A program made the translations under genes and the position numbers. The notes beneath the pieces are model-generated. The model had not been told where the DNA came from. It saw only the letters and a program-made list of their open reading frames with translations, and did no database searches. 64,000 bases of DNA from assembly GCF_023343835.1 (NCBI RefSeq), contig NC_064433.1:65742032-65806031 (forward strand). The letters run 5' to 3'. Shown here piece after piece: positions 1-13,366 of the stretch. Source of the DNA: Lagopus muta. Lineage: Eukaryota; Chordata; Aves; Galliformes; Phasianidae. The first letter of the stretch is position 1; every line of letters starts with the position of its first letter.

Positions 1-2021
1 GGTACAAATCTGGGATTCACGAAGCCTCACCCGCAGGGCTTTGCTCATTTCTTCTGTGCAGCAGTTCTGCCATCCAAATGCATTCTTCACTCTTTCTGGT
101 GGCCTGATACAATTCTACGTTAGGGATTTGTGCAGAAGGGTTAATGACATCACTACCACATTAAGAACTTTATTACACAAAATATAATTCAGGATGTTCA
201 TGCCCATCTATAATGACAACAGCAACAGAATAATCATAAACAACACTGGAAACAAGCATCTTTCTTAAAAGCAGCATAATTCCTTATAACTGTTCTTCCA
301 GCCATACTGAGGAAAATGTTTGGTTAAGCGTAACCACAAGTGAAATAAAAAAATAAAAGGAGAAGTAAAAGGAGAATCAACTTCAGAATATAAAAAAAGT
401 AGAGTACATGAAATGTTCACAATTAGCCTTCTTCCTCATGATTTAGAGCCTGTATTGCAGAACTGGCATCAAGAAGTTCCTGGATTCATCCTGAGTTATT
501 TGAAAAATATAGTAAAACAGGACCAAAATGACTGCTCCCAGTAGTCTCAATACAGAGAAATACTAGGAAAGCAACATTAAAATGGGCTTCCTTTTCATAT
601 TGGAACTATTTAGCTGGAATTTGAAGTGAAGTTCCATGAAGAACATGGAACTGAAGCAATAAAAGGACTTAAAAGAAAAATAAAACCTAACAGCTACAAC
701 ATATTAACCATTCCATGGGCTGGGTTTAAGCATACAGGGAAAGGTCTGAGATCAGATTATGTAAATAAGAATTGAATAAATAGAAAACGGGTCTCCAATT
801 CAAATTACTAATGATTAAAATTCTTCGAAAGAACATAAGAAAGTTTCAACTTTCTAACAGTGGAGTTCAGCAAAAAAACTATTTTGAAGATAAGGAAAGA
901 ATATCAAAACATAAGACCACGGAAGTGATGCACACAGTCTACAGACATTGAAATCTTTGTATAAATTGTTAAGCATATATATATATATCATTATAAGCAT
1001 ATATAAAACACTGGGTGGCTTACAAGTCTGAAATCTTTTATACAAAATATGAAAGCTAGACAGAAAACCTGAAGCTAAGACACAGTGGTCTATCAGCAGC
1101 AAAACTAGGAAAAATGTGGGTACTCGTATGTTCAGAACTCATGCTTGTCCTCTATATTGTATTGTTTCTTGTAAATATGAAATACTTAAAAAATAAGCAC
1201 TATTAAACACAGAACATGCTTGAGCATAGTTTGCAAAAAGATGTGGAGGATAGTCTTGTAAAGCAAAATAGGGAGGGAGAAAAAAAAGCAATAGCTAGCA
1301 CATTACCATATGTTCTTGAGAGATATTAGTTGCAAGACAGGAATTCAATCCCATGAAGTTGGAAAATAATTCTAACAAAAGAGCTGAACAACTGCAACCA
1401 GAAACAAACAAAAAAAAAAATGTAACATCAACACTGAGAATGAGAATCTCTTAAGCCACCATCAGGATATTGTTTATCCAAAGGCAAGATCGTCAGATCA
1501 TGGGTGCAAATATCAAATTCAGAAATGATGGAACAGCTTCAGACATACATAGAAACATGTCTTTCTTCATTGTACCTTGATCTGAGCCACGCTGTCACTG
1601 GGACAAGCAACTCGGAGATGGTTTAGCTGGTTAGTGGGTATTTTGGCCCACTACCTTCCAACATCTAGCATTGCTCTTGATCTTTACTGTCAAGTAGGTT
1701 AAAACGCAGTCTATCCAAAGTAAAATAAATGAAGAAGAGTATCTACAGCAGAGAATTTCAGATTTCCAAATTCTCCTACTTTTATGACTACAAAGTAAGT
1801 GTGAAAATTTAAAGTGTTTGGCAATGTGCGAGCTACCTATACAGACTTGCAAGTGTGGATATAAATGTCTCAGAGAAAATATTGTCAGACAAGTACATGG
1901 AAAGGACAAAATCTGGTTCTAAAGAAGTTGATGGCAAAACTCCCATTAACTTCACTGAAATCGAGACTGACACTTTATTATGCTCTCCATCTCTGTTTCA
2001 GGCAGATAAAGAGAACTACAC
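1..2021. other. Intergenic, nothing recognised
   Basis: AT-rich sequence with a short AT tract near 976-988 and A runs. The small frames look random, and no repeat family is recognised. Confidence 0.7.
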
Positions 2022-2305
2022 GGAATCATAGAAGGCTTGGGTTGGAAGGGATCACAAAGATCACCCAGTTGCAATCCCCCTGCCATGGGCAGGGCTGCCA
2101 CCCACCAGCTCCGGCTGCCCAGGGCCCCATCCAGCCTGGCCTTGAGTCCTCCAGGGATGGGGCACCACAGCTTCTCTGGGCAGCAGCGCCACTGCCTCAT
2201 CACCCTCTTGGTAAAGAAGTTCCTCCTAGCATTTGACCTAAATGTCCTCCTCTTTTAGATTTATACTCTTTTTCCTTGTCCTATCACAAGCAGACTGTGA
2301 CTTAT
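2022..2305 (-). mobile_element. CR1 LINE fragment, 3' end
   Basis: The left edge has a decayed tail unit (GGAATCATAGAAGG), then GGTTGGAAGGGATCACAAAG and the typical CR1 3' segment read in reverse. It is 5'-truncated, as most CR1 copies are. Confidence 0.9.
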
Positions 2306-5300
2306 CCAACTCTGTTATCCTTAGATTTCTCTGCCTATACTTCATGTCCAGTGAAATTGCAAATATCTTCCTTGGCCATTGGAGGGAATCCTCATGAACA
2401 CAGGACAGGACTTAGACCACCCACAGCCACCTGCTATCTCTCTATCTCATCTCTGATTCCCCTGCTCATCTCTGTTCTTCCCAGACAGCACTGCAGTTGA
2501 CGTGCAGGAAACCAGGATGCATGGCAGGCATGGAACTTATATATGGGCTCCCTCCACAAAGCAGAACTGAAATAGTTAGCATGTCAGACTAGGATAGAAA
2601 GATTTCTTACATAAAATTCCTACAGTCAGAAAATACAACTCTTCCCAAAGGGGGTATTTTCTCAAAGACAGATTGGCTTCACTTATTAAATGAAAAGATA
2701 AAAAGTCATTATGTATGAGGCTCTCCAGTTCCACGTAGTAAAGAAATAGGATTTTTTGCAAGATATATACATCACTCATCCTTTCTGCCAGTTGCGCTTG
2801 GAATATTATTCACTAAAGAGAACAAGTGAAGACCATTGACCTTAGTGTAACTAAACAGTACAACATCACATATAAAATGCGCAGGCTAACTCTACTAAGC
2901 TTCCTCATGACACACATGAAAACATTACAATAGCTTTTCAAGATATGAAGTATTTAGATATTACTGAAAAAGACAATTGTACTCTGATTTCTTAAAAAAC
3001 TGTGGAAAAGATGTTTGTTTATCTGTATAAGCTACAAGGATAAAACTTTCCCTCTTCCACTGAAGTCTTTGAAGTCTTTTTTCTTTTTTTTTAATGGCAT
3101 CTTAAAGATTTCTGCATGTCCTTTCCTCCCCCTTCTTTGTAAAAGAACATACGCATCCTAGGATTGCTGAGTTTAGAATATGTGAATTATAGAGGATCTT
3201 CAAGTCTTAACAGCAGCTGTTTTTCAAGTGTTTTTCTTAAATCATAAAAGATAGAATAAACTGAAAAAAAAAAAAATCTGAGCTCCAGGAATAAAGGGTA
3301 TTTGATCCTGCAGGACACATTTCACAAAAGCACTTAAGAATATTCTTAATTAATTGGGATTATTCACTTCTGCAAAAGAAGGCATCTGCCTAAGCACTTA
3401 GATGGACTAAGTTGGAGTCCTGGAGCTCTGTAATCCTGACATTTCCTGCGGGTCCTCTTGTAGGAAATAGTGCTGCAACATTGTACCAGCAACATAGGAG
3501 GGAAAGATGATTTTCTATTATAAAATCCAAAATGAAACAGGTTTCTCTGTCTCACAGTTGGAAATGCCAGAGCTATGTATGCCAAGAAGTCTATCCAGCT
3601 GTTGTGTGCATTTGTGTTCAGACTGTAGCTCCTGAATCTATGGCCATACCAGGGCAGGCAAGAGACACCAGCTCCAAGCCCTACTTACCACCCCCTGGAT
3701 TTTACTTTGGTGGATGGGCACATACAGGGTTTTTGACTTTTTGTACCCTCCTGAAGCTGGCGGTGAACAGTGTTTCCATTGTGTCCCACCTCTGCAAGTC
3801 CCTGGGAATTGTTCAGTTCTTTGCTTGCACAGCTCAGTGCCCCATGAAGATGCAGGTAGATGTGCTGTGGACACAGTGGGCTGCAGGTCTACATACCATG
3901 AACATGTGCTTCCAGAGTCTTTTCCTGCTGCACTTCCCTGATTGTGTTTGCCCAGCCCAGGTATCACAAATCCCATTACAAGTCTCCACACTACCTTAGA
4001 CTTGAATCTCTGTTGCAGTAAAAAACAGATACCGCACCTCTCAAGTACTTATTTTTCACTTAGCAGATGCCATAACAGAGCACTGCAAAAGAGGAGGAGA
4101 GGCAGGGAGAGAAAAACCATAACTTACCTCTGTCTTGGTGGCAAAACCAAGGCACACCTGAGTGCTACTAGTTGGAGGCTGACAGGTGAAAGATGCTGTA
4201 GCCTGGCACAATTTACCAACTGTAACGGTTGTAGGTGACTGGGGACATAGAGCCATTGTAACATACCTATAGCAACAGGGAACCTCCTCTAACCTGGATG
4301 AGCCCTGTTTACTTCACTTGTATTTCTATATGTGGCAGTTGTGCTATTGGAATAAGCAATTGCCCTTCTTATCAGATTGAAAGGAGCTTCTCTGCCAAAA
4401 GGAAGGGTTGATGAGCTTGAGTGTGTGAACAAAAGCAATAGTAGGTACAGTCTTATAGTACTGAAGAAGTGTATTTCACTGTTGTACCACAGTCTTCCTC
4501 CCCACTGTTTTCTTGCATCCTAAGATTTTAGCTTTACTAGTGCATCTCCAGCTTGTGAAGATGTAAAATAGTCTCCTCTCCTATTACAGTGAATATAGAG
4601 GAAACAGAGGGGTTTAACTGCCTTCCCTCTTCCCCCCAACCCCCCATCTTGTCCTATAAATGCAGCATGACATTTGTTGGCCTGTTACCATCAACAGCCA
4701 AAATCCCATGGGTTCTGAAAGCATCCTGGGGAACATTAGCCCTGAGAACAGGTCAGGGGGTCTTCCTGGAGTACAGACTGGGAGAGTGCCGGCTGTTCTG
4801 TATGCATCTACATTTAGCCTTTTTGCTTGACTTGTGATCTCAAATTCTGGGAGCTGATACATAATAAACCAAAGCAGCTGGAGAAAGCTCTTTCTGGATT
4901 ATGCCCAAGTAGAGCAGTTGCATGAAGGATTTCAGCAGCTTCCAAGGAAGAAGTTCAAAGACATCAAGGCGTGTGACAACTCTGGCAAGCTGCTGCAGTC
5001 TCTTCAGCGGAAAATTATGTTGAATATGAATTGTTGGGAAAAAAAATGGTTCTTTCTTTCACATACAGAAGACAATACTATTTATATCCTTGAGTTTATC
5101 ACACAATTCCGTCATCAGAGAAGCAGGAGCTTCTCCTTACAAGATCTTAATTTATCCATTTTTAGTTATAAAATCCAATAACCTACATTTACAATATAAA
5201 GTGAAGGATTTTTACATAAGTTTGGTGCAAAGAAGTATGATCAGACAGAGCCCTACTGTAGTCAGAGTTAACATACTAACATGCAAGTGCTTGCTGCTCA

Positions 5301-7449
5301 CAAAGCAATAGTATTTGCAGAAGTCCATACTGGAACCTCTACAGACAAATGGGATCAAACTCTTTTCAGCTGTATGTCTAGATAGCAGATAAAGTTCACT
5401 GACAGGGCCACAGTGGCTGCAATTCACAGTGAGACACGAGAAAGGCAGAATTCAGCCCATATATTTTTGTGTGCATCATTAAGAAAACAAACCCTTTGGC
5501 TATACATGTGAGAGAAATTCTTTAAGCAGGACTCAACAAAAGAAGCTTGTAGCATCACTGAAACAAGGAAATCAAATCTTCAGTGGATGCAAGACAAAAG
5601 TAGGTTTACTTCAAATGGAATAGCTGTGCTGGTTTATAGCAGTTGAAGATTTGGCTGTCAATCTGAATAGCCATCTCATCAGTGTTCTTGGTGAGGAAAA
5701 CAATGGAAGTAAAATTTACAAAAGGAACTTTCCTCTTCAGTGTTTTATGCACTATTTACTTCTCTCAATACCCCTAAGGTAAACAAAATGCTTATTACGT
5801 TTCCAGTGGTAGCTCAACTTAGAATATACCAGGCCTGACAGTGTGTGCATGTGTGTGTATGCACATGCACTCCTCTCTATTAATCAAGAATAGTATTTCC
5901 CAGTTTTTAAATCCCACCTCCAGCATCAGGCCTCCACTAAACTCTGCCTGCCCCTTGAGTCCCATCCTCTCCAGCCCAAGGTGGTGCTCACTGGGAGAGC
6001 ACTACAGGAATCTCTTCAATCCCTTATTGCAAATACTTCATCTGTACTGCCAGTAAGAGCAGCTCTTATCTCTTAACGCAGATTGTGCTTCTAGGACATG
6101 GATTCTAAAATCCCAGGAAAAAGAATTTCTTTCTCCTGCCTGCCTTTCAAGGACTATTAATGGTCCGTGGCAGAATCCAATCTCAGAGGAGGCTCCTCCT
6201 CAGCATATCCCAGCCAGCCAGGCTCTGCCCTGGTGTTCTCCCTCTCCCACCCTGCAAACAATCCTTGCACATGGAGCAAAGGCCAATCATGGGCAAAACT
6301 CCACCCTTTGCAAATCATTCTCCCTGCTACTGTCAGATGTCAAAATGTTTCCATGTTTTGAGTTTAAGTTGGCTTTTTCTCTGTCCGTTATTTCTAAGCT
6401 AAACTGTCAGCGCTGGAACTGAGAAAGATCAAAGTTCTTCAAACAAAATGCTGGGCACCTGCAAGACACCACATTCTTACAGAACACAGCATATGGAACG
6501 GAAAGTTCACCACACTAAGAATTCATGAATACTTATTCTTAAGATGCAAATCCAGAAGCTACTTTTGTATTACCTGCATAGCAAATGTTATAATTCTAAA
6601 TTTAATTGGTCACAACCAGCAAGACAAACGTTGGATATTATTGTACAGTGCTGGTTTAATGGCTCAGTCATGCAATAATCTGCTTTGTGTATCTTAAAAC
6701 ACTCCCAATAATCCAACTGTATAAACCCATAAAATTGTTATTATGGGATTCCTTATTCAATCGAAATAATTAACTTTACTTTTCCAATTCTTGTTCATTG
6801 GAGAGAACGTTTACTAACTCAGGATTTAAACTATAAATATTCATGCTGCCTGGTCATGTCATCATCCTAAGAGAATAACCATAATTAACAGTTCTTTTCC
6901 TGGAAATGTTTACCCACTATCACTTTTAAGTTGCTACTGAATAAAAACAAAAGCACATCTGAAATGTGCTGGTAACAACCAACAGCACACAATAATTAAA
7001 GCCAGAGCATGTCATGCTCTCATCTCTAAAATAATAAATTAATATTAATAATACAAAGTGTTTAAATAGCACCACATAGATCTCAAAGAATGCTATAAAA
7101 GCAGGAATCACCATTATCTCTTATTTCCCAGTGCAGAAACAGAGGCAGTGCAAAGGGGCATGGGCCAAGGTGACCCAGCACACCGGTAGCAAAATCAAGG
7201 CTTAATGAAGAGAAAAAAAAAGAAATCTGAAGACTCCAGTCCTTATAGTTAGAGGGAAGATTACAACAACACTACAGTATTTCAGATGCACACATAGTAG
7301 CATTACTGAATCCACACCTGGCATGACTGGATAATTTACCATCTCCACCACATGAAGCTTGCTGTAAGGACCTGGTTGTGGAAGATGACCTTCTGTATTT
7401 TGTCACTTCATATCTACAGACATCACAGCTACAGCTGTAGCATCTTCTG
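2306..7449. other. Intergenic, mostly featureless
   Basis: Apart from the candidate element at 6595-6890 I see no gene or repeat. The 155-codon plus-strand frame at 3532-3999 has no protein-like features. Confidence 0.65.
6595..6890. promoter_or_regulatory. Candidate conserved non-coding element
   Basis: Unique AT-rich block with TTTAATTGG, GAAATAATTAAC, CCATAATTAAC and a short inverted repeat CCCATAA...TTATGGG (6726-6747). No coding frame fits. Confidence 0.3.
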
Positions 7450-7599
7450 ACATCCAGCCCAGGCTGGATGTGGCTCTGGGCAGCCTGGTCTAATGGCTGG
7501 CAACCCTGCCTGTGGCAGGGGTTTGAAACTAGATGATCATTATGGTCCTTTTCAACCCTGGCCATTCTATGATTCTATGATGATTCTATGATTCTGTGA
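7450..7599 (+). mobile_element. CR1 LINE 3' fragment
   Basis: It contains CCCAGGCTGGATGTGGCTCT, then GGCAGGGGTTTGAAACTAGA and a tail of repeated ATTCTATG/ATTCTGTG units at 7564-7598. It is a short 5'-truncated insertion. Confidence 0.9.
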
Positions 7600-8384
7600 C
7601 TTACAGGCTGCTATGGAGTATAGCACACCCCAAAATACCACCCAAACAAATGAGATCTTGACTGCATCAATAGTTTTAACTGAATAGCATTATATGAGAT
7701 GGCAAAGAAAGGAGTTGAAGCAAGCGTAGTTGACTTCATATGTTTCGAACCACAACTAGGCCAGAGATCAGATAGTGACAGAAACCTTATATGTCCTTAG
7801 ACACAGAGGAATTCAAAGACTTTGGAATGGGGCTATATAAGTAGCAAAGCCATCAGTGCCTCATACCAACAACCTGCTACAGAAACCAACAGATATCTCA
7901 TACGCGGAGCATGGGGAACAGCACCCACATTCATCTCAGGCAGAAGGAGCCACTACATGTAGAAAACGAGTCTCTAGTTGGGACCCAGCATATCAGACTG
8001 CTAGAGCAAGGCTCCTGCTTCCACATACCTATAAAACTGGTCTGAACTGGCAGCAACACTGATCTGTGCAAGTATGAGGAGTGTGCAAGTCAGTGAATGA
8101 GCCTTGAGGTTAAAAAACAAACAAAAAAGTTACTATTCGAGTCAATAAACTGTAAGCTGTTACCCAGCAACAGGATTCTATTCTCACAAACACCTCACTC
8201 AGTTCCCCTTAACACAGCCATAGATAATAGCTCTCTTAGTTTATTCAGGTAAGATGGGAGCACTCACACTGATCAAAGTAGACTATCCCCACTTTATCAT
8301 AAAACAATCTTTGCCTTTTGGGAAGGAACTTGCTTAATGAAAGTCACTTCTTCAGTCGGTGTCTCACATAAAATCTTTGGACGA
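7600..8384. other. Intergenic, nothing recognised
   Basis: Unique sequence between two CR1 copies, with no reading frame, repeat or motif I can support. Confidence 0.65.
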
Positions 8385-9282
8385 ATTGATGAAGCATGGG
8401 ATACACAGACAGCAAGGTGCATGAAAACCTAGCCAAACTGCTGGACTCAAAGAATCACAGCCAGAAACACAAAGTCCAGCTGGAGACCACCCCTTTTTGT
8501 GCTGTGCTCCAGGGATTTAACCTTTTCACTAATGTGCTGCAGGATAGGGCATACTACACTCAGCAAATTTGCACATGCTACAGGACTAGGAAGAGTGGTT
8601 GATAGACCAAACGGCTGCACTGTGATTCAAAGCAAATTCAAGGGCTAAGAGAAATGAGCAGAAAAGAATCCAATGAAGTTCAATGATATGGAACGAAGTC
8701 ATCCCACACCTGAGAAGGAATAACCCATGAAACAGTACAGAGACCAATCGGATGGAAAGTATCTTTACAGAAAAGCACTTGGTCTCCTGTTAGACACCAG
8801 GTTTACCAGAATGCAGCAGTGCATCTTTGAGTTCACATAAGCAAGTCCAGCAAAGGGCTGTGAAGTGAATTAGGTGATTGGAGCTTTTCTTATGTGGAAA
8901 GAGGTCAAGAGGAAGGACTGTTCAACACAGAGAGAAGACTGGGGCTGATACAGTCAGTCTGCATATGCAACTGATGATGAGAGTAAAGAAACCAGAGCCA
9001 GACTCTTCTCAACAGCATCCAGTGAATAGGCAAGAGGCAGTGGACACACTGAGAAACTGAAGATATTCAGTTTAAACATAAGAGGATCTGTTGTTGTTTT
9101 CTAACGTGAGGATGATCAAACACTAGAAGACGTTTCCAGAAGAGTTTCCATAATTTAAGATAATCAAAATCTGACTGGACACGATCCCAAACAACCTGTT
9201 TTAGTCGGCTCTGCTTTGAGCAGGGGGTTGGACTAGAAAAACCTTTGAGGTCCCTTCCAACTTCAGCTGTTCTGTGATTTAT
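8385..9282 (+). mobile_element. Old, decayed CR1 LINE covering the RT end and 3' UTR
   Basis: Scattered CR1 landmarks occur in the right order over about 900 bases: a segment like CAAAGTCCAGCTGGAGACCA (8469), GAGGAATAACCC-like text (8716), GAGCCAGACTCTTCTCAACA (8994), and the terminal AGCAGGGGGTTGGACTAGAA (9218) with GGTCCCTTCCAACTTCAGCT. Many substitutions and deletions break the reading frame, so this is an old copy. Confidence 0.8.
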
Positions 9283-9472
9283 GGTATTTCTAAATCTCAA
9301 AGACATTTGATACTATTTTCCCACTGCTGCCACCCAAAGTGGCAATGAATTATTTGTCAATCTACCTATGGACAACCAACTTCCTCCACTGGCAAGCTTT
9401 ACCTTGAGTTATAAAGAAAACTCAAGGTCAACAGAATCTATTTGCTCTCATGGTTTTTGGGGTTTTTTTGTT

Positions 9473-10108
9473 TCACAGAATCACAGAATCACAGAATCAC
9501 CCGGGTTGGAAGGGACCCCAAGGATCATGTAGTTCCAACCCCCCTGCCTAGCAGGGCCACCAAACATACACATTCAGATCAGGTTGCCCAGGACCCCGTC
9601 CAACCTGGCCTTAAACACGTCCAAGGACGGGGCATCCACAACCTCCCTGGGCAGCCCGTTCCAGGGCCTAACCACTCTCCTAGTAAAGAACTTCCCCCTA
9701 ACATCTAACCTAAATCTTCCCTCCTTCAACTTAAAACCATTTCCCCTAGTCCTGCTGTTGTCAGCCCTTTTGAAGAGTTTACTCCCCTCCTGGGTGTAGG
9801 TTCCCTTCAGGTATTGATAGGCTGCAATGAGGTCACCCCGCAGCCTTCTCTTCTCCAGGCTGAACAAGCCCAACTCCCTCAGCCTGTCCTCATAGGGGAG
9901 GTGCTCCAGCCCCCTGATCATCTTAGTCGCCCTCCTCTGGACCCTTTCCAAAATCTCTATGTCTTTCTTGTACTGAGGGCTCCACACCTGGACACAGTAC
10001 TCCAGATGGGGCCTCACAAGAGCCGAGTAGAGAGGGACGATAACCTCCCTGTCCCTGCTGGCCACCCCTCTCCTGATGGAGCCCAGGATCCCATTTGCCT
10101 TTCGAGCT
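9473..10108 (-). mobile_element. CR1 LINE copy with an intact C-terminal reverse transcriptase frame
   Basis: Three tail units (CACAGAAT repeats) at 9473-9498 mark the 3' end. On the minus strand an open frame runs from the truncated edge to a stop at 9574, encoding the C-terminal part of the CR1 ORF2 protein (motifs [67 protein letters not shown]). The frame has no internal stop, which points to a fairly young insertion. The truncated 5' edge abuts a TTTG repeat. It is a fragment and cannot encode a working element. Confidence 0.95.
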
Positions 10109-10111
10109 GAA

Positions 10112-10173
10112 AGTTTGTTTGTTTGTTTGGTTTGTTTGGAAAGTTTGGTTGTTTGTTTGTTTTGTTTTTTTTT
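10112..10173 (+). repeat. (TTTG)n microsatellite
   Basis: An imperfect run of GTTT units with GG interruptions directly follows the truncated 5' edge of the CR1 copy at 9473-10108. Confidence 0.95.
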
Positions 10174-10998
10174 CTAGTTTCAAAATAAACCCTTTTAATC
10201 ACAAATGTTGCAGCAGCATTACTTGCTTTGTTCTCCAAAAGGTGGTAACAACTATGAAGCTCAAATAGCTTTCTTCATAGTTGGAAGCACATTGGACTTG
10301 GTGGAGAGCTCTGGATTCAGGAAGTGCCATTGAGGCAATAAGGATGAACTGCCAGCTTTCTGTATGGTTTGCAGTGACAAGTGGCCTCCACTCCTTTTTA
10401 AAAGGAGTCAGCCCTTAACCGCACCACTGAAATGGAATATGGCCATGTCCCACCCACTGTTTACTGTGTCAACCCAGAATTTACAAGTGAGTGATTAGAA
10501 ATGAACCTGCTATTTTGAAGGCAGAGAAATACGAGAATGCTTCTTCTATCACAGGAATGACATACAGAATTTTCCGAGTGCTGTGGGAGAAAGTAATTTA
10601 TAGCACGCACCCAGAGGGCGGAGGTCCCCTCTATTGGGCTGCTTCACCGTTTCTGGCTGGAACATGGAGAAGCCACAGCTTCTCTTCCACTCAGTCTCAT
10701 TCCTACTTCCTGATGGGGTGGGTAGCCTCAGTATTTCTCCTTTCCCTCAATCCACAAGTCAGTGGTAGTCGATGCACCTAGAGCAGCAGGTTTTCAATGA
10801 AAAGGAGGAATAAAAATCAAGACCATAGACAGTGAATGCATTAATCTTAAATATCTTGCATTGAGTTAAGGGCTGGGAGCATTTCTGTCTTCTGATGGCA
10901 CAATTGTGTGGACATGAAGTATGGCATATTGGAAGAAAAGTTTAATAGAAAATGTCTTTTCTTCTTGACAAGTTACGCACCACAAGCGTTTTGTCTTT

Positions 10999-11036
10999 TG
11001 TTGTTTTTTTTTTTGTTTGTTTGTTTGTTTGTTTTT
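10999..11036 (+). repeat. (TTTG)n microsatellite
   Basis: A T run is followed by five GTTT units. Confidence 0.95.
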
Positions 11037-11039
11037 AAT

Positions 11040-11285
11040 GGTTCATCCACTAAAGTAAGAATTTATGGCAGCTTAATTCCCTGAGTTAAAGGGGAGAAAA
11101 ATGTAAATGATGCTGCAAAGGTAACTGGGCTACCAAGAAGCAGATGGCTTTAATTACCTATTTACAGGATTGTTTATATTGGGAATTTGAAAAAGACACA
11201 CAGCTTAGAAACAATACTCATTGTGGGAACTCCATACACTGTAATTAAGCCAGATTTTAAATGGGAATAAAAAGAGATTATTGAA
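11040..11285. promoter_or_regulatory. Candidate non-coding regulatory block with a SOX dimer site
   Basis: An AT-rich block of unique sequence with TTAATTA-type motifs (TTTAATTACC, TGTAATTAAG), a forkhead-like ATTGTTTAT and the palindrome ACAAT-ACTC-ATTGT at 11211-11224. There is no repeat or reading frame. The call rests on motif density alone. Confidence 0.35.
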
Positions 11286-13330
11286 TATTACCCGAAGTCA
11301 AATTGACACTTCAAAATCATATGTGCCTTGCACACAGAGATTTAGTTATACCAGATGTGTACAAAGATACACAAATCTGTGCACACTGAGCCTCATCCTC
11401 AGTTTTGCTCCTCATTTCCTGCTGTTCCAGCAAAGAGGCCCCAGCTGTGTAAGGCAGCATTACTTCATGAAGGAGTCTGGTTCACCAGGTAGAATGCAAT
11501 TCTGGAACCCTGCTGAAATCCATCAGAGTCAAATTCAGCTCCCAGGACTGCCGTTCAGCACTCCAAGCCTTCTTTCGCACGGAATCCTTCCACAGTCCCA
11601 GAACTTGAAGTAAGAAAGCACAGCCAGCCCTGACCAGGTGCAGACACCTTCTCACCCATCCAGACTGACTCGAGATACAGTGACACCAAGCCAGCCAATA
11701 GCTTGCTGCTGCCAGCGCAAGAGGATTAGCTCCCACCCACAGAACTCCTGCTTTTCTTCCTCACACCCTACTTGATGCTCACTTCCCATCACCACTGTAG
11801 GTCTTCAGGCATCTTCCATATAATTAACAGAAAATTAACTCAGCCACAAGCAAGTGCTGTTCGCTAGGTGCTGAGCTCTCACCAGCCACATCTGCAGCAG
11901 AAGCACCTGCAAGCACCAAGGCCTCTTCCAGCTGACACAAGCAGGTGAAATCAGAGCCTCAAACAAGTTTGTGCTGATCAGTTTAAACAAGTTCAGTGTC
12001 CCCTAAAGATTTCCCAATGTAACAACTGAAGTATAATTTCCTTCTTATATCCCATTCAATCCTAGCTAAGAGTTAGGCCACATAGTCAAAAGCAACCAAA
12101 CTTAGAATAGTTGGACGATCTACATGGGAATACCAGCCTTGTGCACATCCTTGTGCATACTAAATCCCAAGCAAAAGGTGTTTACTTACAGCACTTCAAT
12201 CTACACCACCTCTTCTTCCTATTTACTAGACCCAGCACTTCAATTTGAGCTGATTAATGGATTTCAGGCATTATCTACAACTCAGGGCAACAATGAGCAC
12301 TTTTTTTTTTCCTTTTTATATAATCAAGATCAAACATAAGTAGCATAAACACACTAATAAATCAAGTGAGCAAATTATATCTGCAAAGAAAATATGCATA
12401 AGGAAGGGCAATTCAGCTTCAGTGACTCGGTACAAACAAACCCCTGGGGCAAAGAATAATTACAGCATACTCTCTACAAATGAATAGAATAACCATATCA
12501 AGCCAAAATTCAGATGTATGGCAGCTCCAACATGCTTCCAAGCACAAAGCGAAAAGTCACGTAGAACCATTTTGCAGATGAGACAAATCAAGAAGAGCAG
12601 GAGCATTTGCTCATCATCTCTCCTAGAAAAAATGAAAGTATAGACTACCTCACAAAGAGAAGCCTCAACCAAGATATACCATTACAAAGAGAAACAACTA
12701 GCAGGAATTGCCCAGGCAGTTTGTAGGATAACACTATGCCTGCTAGGAATTACACCTGACATGAAATGGTTGTATCAATCCCCATTACACTGGTGTAATA
12801 CCAGAAACGGGAGGTGATTTCAGAAGTTTCAACTGAAAAGTTTCTTTTCCTCAAACTGTTGCATATTGTCAAAAATCATTATGCAAGAGTTAGCTCCTTC
12901 TCACTCAATTGAAACCACAGTGAGTAAGTTCAATTATACTGAGCTTTTTCTGCTCATGCACACACTACGAACACTCCTGCATCTCTTCTCTTGGCTTGAG
13001 ACTGTAAAAGCTTTAGCACTGCAGTAATATTTGTGTCCTCAGTGTGTACACTGTGAGGGGCTTCTCATAGATGAGGCCGTTACAATTAACACAGATGATC
13101 CTGCGTGATGACTTCCTCAGTTTAAGTACCACAAGTAGTTCACAAGGCATTAGAGATCACCTGCAGAATCTTTCCAAATTAATTTTTTTAATTTAATTTT
13201 AAATTCCATACATACAAGTGAACAAAAAAAAAGAGAAAAAAGAGAGAGAGAGAGGAAAAATAGAAGCAGCAGGCACTCAAAGATCAGCCTAGGATTTTTT
13301 CAGTTGCCTATGAAAGCCATATCAGCAACA

Positions 13331-13366
13331 TCTCCTGTAAAATTTTTATCTCCTGTAAAATTTTGG
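13331..13366 (+). repeat. 18-bp tandem duplication
   Basis: TCTCCTGTAAAATTTTTA is followed at once by a second copy that differs only in its last two bases. Confidence 0.85.

Noticed and set aside
3532..3999. 155-codon plus-strand open frame
   Set aside because: No domain, signal or splice context, composition like neighbouring random frames, and the opposite strand is equally open.
9584..10110. Plus-strand frames of 71 and 98 codons
   Set aside because: They are the antisense of the CR1 reverse transcriptase frame.
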